Notes under the pieces: generated by a model | The model's input: only the letters and a program-made list of their open reading frames with translations | Databases searched by the model: none | What the model was told of the DNA's origin: nothing | Translations under genes and position numbers: made by a program | Assembly: GCA_028554795.2 (NCBI GenBank) | Contig: CM068841.1 | Coordinates: 27,645,721 to 27,709,720, forward strand | From: Sinohyriopsis cumingii | Lineage: Eukaryota > Mollusca > Bivalvia > Unionida > Unionidae | Length of the DNA stretch: 64,000 nt | Direction of reading: 5' to 3' | Shown: in pieces, positions 54,798 through 64,000 of the stretch | Numbering within the stretch: position 1 is the first letter of the stretch | How the letters are laid out: every line of letters starts with the position of its first letter

Positions 54798-57700
54798 GTA
54801 TGTCAAGCCTGTCAATAGCAGCAACCATCAGAAAAAATCATATCTAAGCTTGGTACACAGGTGACCTCTGTACACGTGACTTGTTTTCAACAAATACCAT
54901 GCACCAAATACCTTTACCATATAAACTATCATTATTATTATTACATTATCAAGATTGTTTTATGTGCACTAGTCATCAAAATTATAAAATATGCATACAT
55001 GTTGTTCTCTCTCAAATTTATATTCAACACAAGATCAACTGTATCCTTTTCACTTTAATCCATCATATACATTAAATCATCACCTAAAACAATAATCACC
55101 AATTATCTTTGTTTTGTACACTTTATAATATATATTAATGCAAAATTGGCGACTGATGTTTTGGTCAGTCCACTTGTATAAGCTAGGTTGTTCACACTTT
55201 AAAAATAAGATCTGGATTAACCAGTTGTTCATCTCATCAAGACCAAAATAAACCACATAATTATGATAATGTTTATTCTTTGTGACCCATGTAACTTTGC
55301 TGGCCTTCACACAGATTTCAAATACTGAATGCTTGCTGATCCTAATGAAAAGGGATGTAACTCAAACCTGGTTTCTAAAATGAACTATTTTCTTCAGAAA
55401 TAGTTTTAATTCAGAGACGAATAGATTAAGGTATCAAATTATACCTGTCACATTGGCACAAAAAGGTGACTTCTATATCTGCTACAATTACAACACGACT
55501 ACTTTTCCCAAATGACTTGCTTTGACCCATTACCTTTATGATTAAAAATGCCTCACTTGAGAATTTGACATACTGAAGCCTCTGAGTTACACTGTCAACA
55601 TAAATGGAGTCCAAAGCACAAGCGAAATAAGAAATATCTGTACATCAATTTACATGATATGCCTTTATCTAAACAATGCCTTCCTCAAGAAGCACAAATT
55701 TAGTTTGAATAGAATGAGCAGTCACTGTAGATATGCATCAGTGACTGCTTAAGGCAGTCAAAAACCAGTCTGGTTAGGAAACACCTTACCATGGAGGGTG
55801 GGTGGCTATTATATATGACATTTTTATGGGAAATTTGCCATGGGGGGTTTGTGTGTTTTACAATGACTTTATTGTGAACTGCTGACCGCTGAGTAAAGGT
55901 GACCATTGCAACAGGTTTGGCTGTATGTGCATAAAGTTTATTATTTTGTTTTAAAATTTATTTAAATAGTTCTCAATATCATGTTCTGTGCTAAAAATAC
56001 GTACCCCCCCATGCACACAAGCAAAAAACCTTAAATTTATATTTATATTTTAATCAAGAAAAACTAAAAGCACAGAAATCAATTTAAATAGAGTCTACTC
56101 CATAGTTACAAGCATGTTCAAATATATATGTGAAGTGGCTGACCAATGCAAGATTACCTGCATAAAAATATTAAATCTACAAGGACAAGGAGTTTGACTC
56201 TGTACATACTAACAGAATGCACACATATACAACTAGTGTTAATGCTTACACTTGGACATGGTGCCCATTCAAACAGTACAACTAAGACTGATTCTTAGCA
56301 TTGTCTCATCCAGGCATATGTAAAGCCTACCAATTAAAAAAACTAAACGATAAATAATAAACAAGCATAGTTAGTGACAAGCACTAAATTTAGTGCACTA
56401 TTGTTAACTGAAGGATTAAGCTGCCCTTCTGTACCCCCATTTAACTACATTGTATGGCCTTCAGGTAGACCTAGTCAATTTTGAATTAAGACAACACCTT
56501 TATTGACTATCTCACAAAGAAACAATCTGTGACTGATGTCCAGTTGCAAAGAGTATGTGCCTATCAAAACTTCTGAACTAATGGACATGTCAGGCAAGTA
56601 CAGAAATTTCAGCTATCCTGATTATACATAAGAAAGGGAGGAATGAAAATCATTACATAAACCAACTATGTAGAAAACACAAACATTCATATTAAACAAA
56701 GCAATGAATCAAACTCATGACATCCTTTGATAAATGTGGCAACATAATACTAAAGACAGCTTGCAAGTATTAGCATGTCTTCTTACGAAAAAGGTGAATT
56801 AACGAGAGTTGCAAACTACAGTAAAACAAAATGAAAAAGCAAAATTTAGAGGCCATTAATGAACATATGCATGTTAATTCTTGCATTAAGAAATAAAACT
56901 ATTACCAGTATAATGCTCATAATTAACATGCAATGCTCCATGAAATCAGCCTCCAGCTTCCAATTTCTGACCAATTAGCCTCCAGCATCCATATGACCAA
57001 TGGGTTCAATCTGCATGGATCATACAGCCCTGACGAGTATTTTTCAAGGAATTTTTTAGTTTTCAAGGACTTCCAAAAGATTTAAAGGAGTATTTTCATT
57101 TAATACAATGGAACCTTCTCTTTATGTTGTGTTAACTACCAATATTTTGTGTTATTTATCCTATTTACATGATCATTATATTAGAATAGGTAAATAAATA
57201 AATCTGTAATTCAAATAGTTACATATTTTATTCAGTGTTAACATTTTGTGTTCTCTCCGATCAGTTCAATGTCCTGTTGGCAAATTTCAACAAGTTTTAG
57301 TACACTTCAAAAAGTTTTTCAATAAATAAAAGGCTTTCTGAAGAATAAAACAACCTTTTTTTAAAAATTCAAAGAGTTTTCAAGGCAACTCCTCAAACTC
57401 AATATTTTTTAAAGTTGTATGCAACATGCAATGAAGTCTTCTTGGTTAATATTTCAATAAGTTTGTTATCCACTATTAAAGTCAAGGTTTGATTATAGCA
57501 ATTTTTTAAATTTTTTAAAATATAAATGTGTTGAAAGACTCAGCATGAAATGTGTAATAGTTATTTACACACCTGAGCCATTCTTTTTCCGCACAAATTT
57601 TAAAAGTCTTTCATGTAAACATAGTTCAACATACATTCAAAAACATGAATAAATCTTATTGTATCACACTGCTACTATATAAATCTTCCAAATCATTTTC

Positions 57701-59272
57701 AAGTAAACAAATTTGTAAATGAATGTTAGTATAAAATTTCTGCAACTGGTATACTGGATTCATACTAATCAGGAGAAAAGTACTTCAATGACTTATCAAT
57801 GACCAATTTCAGTTTTCCAGGACAACTCTCTGTATCAAGCGTTCTACTTCAAGACTGGTAATTTAAATACAAAGAACAAAACCATAAAAAGCATTAAAAA
57901 TACATAACCGTTTTTTCTGATGCAGAAGACGGTGATGACAAAGAATCAGATAACACCTTGAATTGAACCTATCAAAGCTGACATCAAAATAACTAGCTCA
58001 TGTTTTTTTCACACACACTTGGGAGCGCTCACCAGTTATTATGTACTTTTGAGAGAGTGACATATGTAAGGTGAAGTTGTTTGCATTTAAAACATACTCA
58101 ACGGAGAGAATGTTGGCATACCATTATGCCATTTTAATTTAATGTGGATGATATTTCTTTGGATATTGTACATGATCTAAGCAAACTGTTAACTAAAATG
58201 ACTGCTCCCTTGTGCTAAAACGTCAGCCTGAATTAGTCCAAAGTACACTATCCATAGCAGCTATTAAAATAGGGAAAATTAATTTTGCCAGACTAGACAA
58301 TACAAGCGTCTGAAAGTGCAATGAATGAATTACCAAATATATAAAATGTAAAAAAAAGTTATCGGCTCTTTTTTATACAATTTACCTCTTAGGTTCAGGA
58401 AGTGAAAATGACCAAATGGAGCTAGCACTTTTTTGAAAGGTGCACATCTGGAGTAAGACCAAGCTGTTACTCTATGACCCATATTACATCTATCAAAATA
58501 AAGAGAATTAAAGGTTCTTTGAATTTTACCTAAGATATACAAGGTCTTTTTTAAATAGCCAGTATGACCAGTGAGGAAAGCCTGGGAAATTCTTTTTCTT
58601 TAAAATTCTAACCCTATGTAAAATATGAAACTGTAGAGTGCCACCTTAATGAAGTCTTTGTCTTGCAGTCAACTAGCACTTTCTGGACATTTTGTGATAA
58701 TCGCCCATTGAAAAGACTGTCACAAATAAACCATCCTTGCTTGGCAGAAAAATGTGGTAAAGTGAAAGAGTGTGCATACAGTAATGAAATAATATGAAAG
58801 GGATGCCATATTCAATGCCTGATTACTTCTCATGGAGTCTGATAATAGCAAAACAATCAAACTACGTCAGACCTGCACACAACATAAAATAAATGATCTA
58901 AAGCAAAATTCTCCATCCTATTTTACACTTGAGCACAATCTCTCAATTTTAAGGACTTTCAATGACCTATGTGAAAAATCAATTACTTTCAAGGCCTTGA
59001 CATAAGTTGTTCATTCCTCAATATCTTTCATCAACCATGGAATCCCTAGGTCTACAGTTTGCAAAAAATACAATTTCTTCAAAACTTTTGATAAAAAACA
59101 TTCTAAAGTTGATAAGACCTACACATGCAAATGAAAAGTGTAATAAATTCTTTCATTTTTCCTTGCAATTAACTGCTGTATCTCATGTACCATTGAAAAA
59201 ATTTATGAACAATTTAAATAAATTTAAATTTTCTTCTCATAATAATTGGTCCTCATTTGGGGGTTGGTCTCA
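54798..59272. other. 4.5-kb AT-rich stretch downstream of RO60
   Basis: GTATG at 54798-54802 is the candidate target duplication of copy 4. A short perfect hairpin (AGCAGTCACTG / CAGTGACTGCT) lies near 55714-55750. No coding region is supported. The part next to 59273 would be the 3' untranslated region of RO60; no polyadenylation site could be fixed. Confidence 0.45.
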
Positions 59273-60347
59273 CTACTGACAAAACTTGGCAATAATTTCT
59301 GGGGTGGCTGCGTCAAAGCCAACAACATCCAACATCCCATCATCCTGCGGATCAGCAATAGTAAAACCTTTGCTGTTCATGGCACAAACAACAAGCTTGA
59401 CATTGGAGTTTCCTGAAAACTTTCGATACTGACGCAAAGCCTCATCTGGATGGACCTTTCCACAGTAAGTGTCACTGCAGGTGTAGATACAAAAGACATC
59501 ATAATCATTGACCTTTTGCTCAATTGCTTTAAACATAGGCAGGGAGCAATCAATCCCTGCAGAATAGCGAACATTATGCATCATTCTGGTGATGTTCTTG
59601 ATGTCATCATTTGCATCAATGTTCAAATGACTGTACTCATCAGAAAAGATAAAGACATCAAATCTTGATTCTACCTTGGTGATAGTCAGGATCATCGATG
59701 CTGCTGCCGTGTAACAGTTGATGTCCTTCACACCCATGACTGTATGTGCCATTGTCCTTCCAACATCAATTGCAAGACAATATTTCTTTCCTGTTGGTGT
59801 CATACTTTGGAAACTTTTGTGGAAAGCTTCCATAAGTGCATCAAGGATACGTTTATTTGGTATCCAGTTGTTGCACCCTTTTGTTTTGGAGCCACTCCTA
59901 TATGTTTCATATGCCAGTAAAATTTTGAAAGGGTGGATTGCATAGGTCCTCTCTGGCCCAGTTTCTTCATTTTCATCTTCAATATCAGATGGGTGCAAAG
60001 TGGTAACGTTATTCAGGCGCACAATAACTGTTTCTACATGTGTTTCATCTTCAGCAAAGAGACCCAGAGTGGTCATCATTCCAAGATTTCGAAGAAGAGC
60101 TTCGATAGGGATGTGGCCAAGTAAAGCTTCCCAGATCTTTCTATCAGAAAGCATTCGATTGTTAACATGTTGCCAGTCAAGGTGATGCTCTCGTATAATC
60201 CTGCACACTTCAGTTACATCATCACAGTTCATAGCCACCTCACATGCCTCAAGAAAGGCATTGATTTTCTGCAGATTGGGCATGCCTACCATGGTCGGAT
60301 TGTATTTGTATGGTTCTCTGGCTTTCTCCAGGCCCTTGGCAATGTAT
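59273..60347 (-). CDS. RO60: RO60 (SS-A/Ro 60 kDa) last coding exon
   Basis: RO60 is a ring-shaped protein that binds Y RNAs and misfolded small RNAs. This exon gives about 358 codons, matching roughly residues 196-538 of the human protein. It covers the end of the TROVE/HEAT-repeat ring (EVCRIIREHHLDWQHV, WEALLGHIPIEALLRNLGMM, IHPFKILLAYETYRSG, WIPNKRILDALMEAFHKSF) and the whole vWA domain (PTGKKYCLAIDVGRTM, FDVFIFSDEYS, GIDCSLPMF, GFTIADPQDDGMLDVVGFDA). The stop is TAG at 59273-59275. I start the exon at 60347 because CTCTTGCAG lies just upstream and the protein match begins there (YIAKGLEKA); an open frame continuing to 60487 is intronic. The vWA metal site is altered: human DVSAS reads DVGRT here, and the later Thr and Asp positions also differ. 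Upstream exons for the N-terminal half were not found in the window. Confidence 0.9.
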
Positions 60348-61163
60348 CTGCAAGAGAAATGATAATTCTGAACATTTCTGCACAACAACATGCCTAAGCT
60401 TAGTAAGTAGGATGTATTGTCACACACAGTCATACATACAAAAGTTATGGAGAAACCACAAGTAAAACCCTTCAAGAAATGCTGCATTATAATACAGAAA
60501 ATAAATTCTATTTAAAACAACCTGTTGAGAGAAAGTGACCCCATAATTAATGCTGATCCTGTGAGTTGGAACGCCTTCAGTGTATGTAACAAAATGATCA
60601 TGATATGGTCATTCCTGGTCAAATGTATGTTGTGGAGAGCAGATATTTTATAGCAAATTATGTTTCTCCTAGAATATTTACCCAATCACATGAACATTAG
60701 GAACATAATCCCTACTACCTCCCAAATCCAGTCCTCCCAAGGGTGAAATTTTTTTCTGCCTATAATAAATAGACAAAGGGCAATAATTCTTGCCCATTAC
60801 CTGCCCTTGCCACCCACTGGTGGCACCAGTTTAAGCTGAGTGGAACATCATGTAAATGGATACTTGCATTGTGGGGAATATGAGAGGGTATTAAAGTAAT
60901 GTGACTTGGTAAGTATTCTTGAAGAAACATAATTTAATTAAAAACGTGTCTCATTCAAACATGTCCCCAAATCACATTAACATTAGATGAATAGGTAATA
61001 GATAGAGGGAATGTTGAGCATCCAATCTATATCCTAGGCAACCTTTGGGGGAATAATATTGGATTCCCCATATGAATGTTTACCCACTCTCACAATTACG
61101 AGCAGCACAACTGGAGGTGACATGGCTTAGATCTTGGAAGAAGAAATAATGAGATCTTCTTAC
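60348..61163. other. Intron or intergenic DNA upstream of the RO60 exon
   Basis: No exon was recognised on the minus strand between the RO60 acceptor and the exon at 61164. Confidence 0.4.
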
Positions 61164-61300
61164 CACATACAATTTCTGGGCGAATCCAGCGAAGTCTGCA
61201 TGGGTGCTCATCTGGAGGTTGTGCTGGTGTCAAATAGGTCTGGTAGCCACTTGTGTAACTGCATCTAGCAGATCCAGAGTTTGTTGCTGTGGAGCCAAGT
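61164..61300 (-). CDS. Exon of an unrecognised gene (exon n+1)
   Basis: Acceptor TTTTATCTATAG is followed by an exon of 137 bp coding LGSTATNSGSARCSYTSGYQ, then QTYLTPAQPPDEHPCRLRWI and RPEIVC, ending at a GTAAG donor (an alternative GTATG donor lies 7 bp earlier). It enters with one base that completes a codon left open by the exon at 61472-61718. Coding strand is the same as RO60, but its outgoing phase does not fit the RO60 exon, so at least one more exon or a separate gene is needed. Confidence 0.5.
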
Positions 61301-61471
61301 CTATAGATAAAACTCTAGAAGGGTGACTGTGCATGCCAACCAATGGCCTAAATAATATCTTTGATTGAGATATGACAGTCAAAACAATGCTCTCATAGAT
61401 TAATCTTATCTCATGAGCAGAGATGACTCTGTTCTAGTGATATATCAGAGTATGCCATGCATGTTACTCAC

Positions 61472-61718
61472 TTCAACCATGATTGGGTTTGAGAGGTTAT
61501 GCCCTTTTCCCCAAGTGTAACTAGGAAAATGGGGCTTCTTTGAGTTCCACAGACTGGCACAGACAGCTTCAGATAATGTCTAAGCAAATATACCAGGTTC
61601 TGTTTGATAGCATCTTGGGCTGTGTCAATACAGGAGAGACGCTGCACGATGATGTTTTGAATGCCCACTGACAGCAACCAATTGTTAACAATGCAATCAT
61701 GTTGCGTCATATGTACCA
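61472..61718 (-). CDS. Exon of an unrecognised gene (exon n)
   Basis: Acceptor TTTCAATCAG, 247 bp open in one frame, and a strong donor GTGAGT. It codes VHMTQHDCIVNNWLLSVGIQ, NIIVQRLSCIDTAQDAIKQN, LVYLLRHYLKLSVPVCGTQR, SPIFLVTLGEKGI and TSQTQSWLK, an ordered, hydrophobic-core-like sequence typical of a real domain. I do not recognise the family. It ends two bases into a codon, and the next exon supplies the third, which is good evidence that both are genuine. Confidence 0.5.
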
Positions 61719-61800
61719 CTGATTGAAATTGAAGGTGGACTCAATTAACAGAAAGGACATGTAATTCACTGACTCTGCAAGCTGAACCAAGTGCTATCAT

Positions 61801-62634
61801 TAGGGCATAACCGACTTTTGATCCGGAAATCGGATTCCACCGGATAGTATGAACTTCCGATTAATCGGAGTCGGACAAGGCAGGAACGACCGATTCGGAT
61901 AATAAAAATAATAAAGTTGAATTTCTATAGCACCGTGTCTAACACTGCGTGTCATTCGATAGTGCGTTAATAAAGTTAAATAAGAAGTCAGAAAAGTCCA
62001 ATATGGTCAACACAACGGGGTGAAACGATAATACTTGAGTTAGACCGAAAGATTTAAATTTATTAAAATATATAATACAGTCCTACCCGTTTATGTCAAC
62101 ATCCTCAATAATGAAGGCATAATATTGAATACATTGACACATGCTAATGAGGTATTAAAAGAAAATGATTCCGCAAGAGGCCAACTTTATAGGACCAAAC
62201 AAAAGCCTGTTTTATTTTTATTTGACCGCGACATTAAAGCATGGTGGCAAGATCAACTAATTGCTGAATAAAGTACAGGATGGAACTGGCCGCTTGCCGA
62301 CATAAATGATTAAGGCGGGAAAATAAAAGCCTGGCGGCAAGATCAACTAATTGTTGAACAAAGAATGGGTCGGAACTGGCAAAAAAATAAAAAATTTCAT
62401 GGATTCTTTGTGGCTTTGAACTTCGTTGCATTTTGCTATAGTCCTGCCATATCCTTCCCCTTGTGACATCGGTGTGATATGCAAAACGTGTGTAACACGG
62501 TTTAAAAAGTTGATTTGAAAAACCTTTTAATTTAGCATTTCCGATTAATTGAAACGTATCCGGAATCGGAAAAATTTCATGCCCAAAATCCGGAATCGGA
62601 AATCAGTAGAAAAATGCTAATCGGTTATGCCCTA
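61801..62634. mobile_element. Non-autonomous hAT-like DNA transposon, 834 bp
   Basis: Terminal inverted repeats TAGGGCATAACCGA(C/T)T and their inverse at the right end (AATCGGTTATGCCCTA) are flanked by an exact 8-bp direct repeat, GCTATCAT (61793-61800 and 62635-62642). The 8-bp duplication and the TAGGG start fit the hAT superfamily. Sub-terminal CCGGAATCGGA-like motifs repeat near both ends. There is no transposase frame, so it would need an outside enzyme. It lies upstream of the unrecognised exons, probably in an intron. Confidence 0.85.
62231..62382. repeat. Internal direct repeat of the hAT-like element
   Basis: GGCAAGATCAACTAATTG(C/T)TGAA and GGAACTGGC-like sequence occur twice, about 90 bp apart. 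Confidence 0.65.
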
Positions 62635-62642
62635 GCTATCAT

Positions 62643-64000
62643 GAAACAAGTTTTGTATGAAAGGAGCTTCAGTGAGCACCTGATTAAATGTTCACATTTG
62701 TTTGAACTAAGACCCAAGGAATGACTCCACTCAGGAAAACAATGTTAGTGATTTAGGCTTTATGAAGTCAACAGTGAGAAAGGTTTTTGTTATTAACAAG
62801 ATCCTACCTACTATAATGACAAGACAAGCCCTTGATAGAAATCAGAGTCACCCTTTTCTCCTTGAACAGGCAAAGAAAAAGGTCAGCTACTTGTGAGGAC
62901 AAAGGCACTGAAAGTGATGATGTTTTGACTTTATGTCAGTCCCTGTAAACTTGTCACTGCCCTTCACAAGCCTTCAAAGTGTAGGGACTTGTGCTAGTGC
63001 AATTTGTTTTATGACTGAAGGATTGAATTATTACTACTGTAATGTTCTCTGGACAAGAACTAAGCATGAAGAAGATGGTCTGTGTTAGGAAGGAACACAT
63101 GGGTTCAGGAGTATTTGTAAAAATTTGACCTGGACAAGATCTTCCTGCACAGATCTATCATTAGATTGCAACTATCAATGATTCAGGATTTTTATCAACT
63201 GAGAAAGGCAATCGGAGGCATTCCTGGATGCTCAATCACTGTATAATCTCAGGAACTAAGATTACTGGAGGAAATGAAGGGACACCGATCCTCCCAACTG
63301 AGAGAAAATAATCAATGGGCCAAACCTCAGGCTCCAGTACTGGGTAAGCAAAAATGGACAGTTTGAATACCACTTGGTTGTAAAAAGATCACTCATCACA
63401 AGTCCCCAGACCTGGAAAATCTGATGAAAGACCAAAGAACGGAGGGACCATTCTGTACTGAGATCTGTTCCCTCCTTGGCAGAGAACTGACCAAAACTGA
63501 GTATGCTGGGAATATGTGTGAAATGGATGTCAATGTTGCCTTGTGTGCACCAATGGTGGGTTGCCTAGACCAGAATGTATTGTACTGTCGTTGACTGCAA
63601 AACAGAAAATAAATTGCCATGATAGACGCCGAGTTTAACAACAAAGACATGGCCACTATATTGTGGATGAACTTCAAAGTGATGTCCAGAATGTCTTTTA
63701 TCCACTGTGGAAATAGGAAAAGTGAGATTCACTACAGTGGTTCTTTTCTAAAACTGAAATATCTGTGAAGGTGGCATTGAAATTAATCTTATACCAGGGA
63801 GATTGCAGAGCACACTGGAAATTTACTCTCTGAAAAAAGGCTTTGGAATTCCCTGGGGCAATAATCTTATACACTTGGCAATATTTTTTCCAGACTATGG
63901 GCAACTTGCCCAGTTTTAGGGAAATATGGAGGGAAAGGCTGACTTTCCCGCCATCATAACCAAATGAGGCCTTGCCCTGTATACCACTGCAGAAAAGGGG
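62643..64000. other. Stretch without recognised genes
   Basis: Base composition is less AT-rich than the region before 59 kb. Short minus-strand frames (63396-63677, 63698-63904) show no family and no clear splice sites. Confidence 0.35.

Noticed and set aside
59377-60397. Plus-strand frames opposite RO60
   Set aside because: Antisense shadows of the well-supported RO60 exon.
60347-61300. Direct splicing of the exon at 61164-61300 to the RO60 exon (chimeric gene)
   Set aside because: Neither visible donor leaves the phase needed by the RO60 acceptor.
63396-63904. Minus-strand frames that might be upstream exons of RO60 or the unnamed gene
   Set aside because: No match to the N-terminal TROVE region and no convincing splice sites.

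Overview
The window looks like AT-rich nuclear DNA of an invertebrate animal, with a mollusc as the best guess. The grounds are intron-bearing host exons, a tRNA-derived SINE, tails of the form GGYGTTAAAC like those I associate with molluscan SINEs, many mini- and microsatellites, and dense decayed mobile elements. There are no bacterial operons. The only clear host gene is the last exon of RO60 (60 kDa SS-A/Ro ribonucleoprotein) on the minus strand at 59273-60347. A decayed second copy of the same exon lies at 14260-15215. Two further exons with matching splice phase, at 61164-61718 (minus), belong to a gene I do not recognise.

Most of 5-55 kb is a graveyard of one family of Polinton/Maverick-like elements (virus-like DNA transposons), all treated here as fossils. 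Four copies share one gene order. From the capsid end inward it runs: terminal module; acidic and capsid genes; minor capsid; protease; fibre-like and accessory genes; a stand-alone HNH protein and a small zinc-cluster protein (opposite strand); family B DNA polymerase joined to an SF1 helicase and an HNH domain; integrase and a zinc-ribbon/phospholipase A2-like protein (opposite strand); packaging ATPase; terminal module. Copy 1 (5071-7560, plus) keeps only the capsid end. Copy 2 (about 16.05-24.47 kb, plus) has lost the middle of its capsid module. Copy 3 (32.56-48.66 kb, minus) is the most complete at about 16 kb. Copy 4 (49563-54797, plus) has both terminal inverted repeats and a short target-site duplication but no capsid genes. 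A different lineage, with capsid-like proteins of the C. elegans F54H12.2 type, sits at 25.75-28.97 kb, between copies 2 and 3.

Other mobile DNA: a Ty3/Gypsy remnant (10.19-11.9 kb, minus), an 834-bp non-autonomous hAT-like element with an 8-bp target duplication (61801-62634), two foldback (hairpin) elements, a 590-bp dispersed repeat present twice in inverted orientation, one SINE and one SINE tail. Tandem repeats fill 1-770, 945-1520, 2540-2770, 3907-4085, 4200-4440, 33.18-33.8 and 40.985-41.063 kb. Most long open frames in those repeats are by-products of repeat periods divisible by three.

The points of most interest are in the Polinton family: a polymerase-helicase fusion visible in one open frame, a zinc-ribbon/PLA2 gene divergent from the packaging ATPase with only 14-23 bp between start codons, a conserved zinc-cluster protein beside a perfect 36-bp palindrome, and terminal modules that carry the end sequence twice, inverted.
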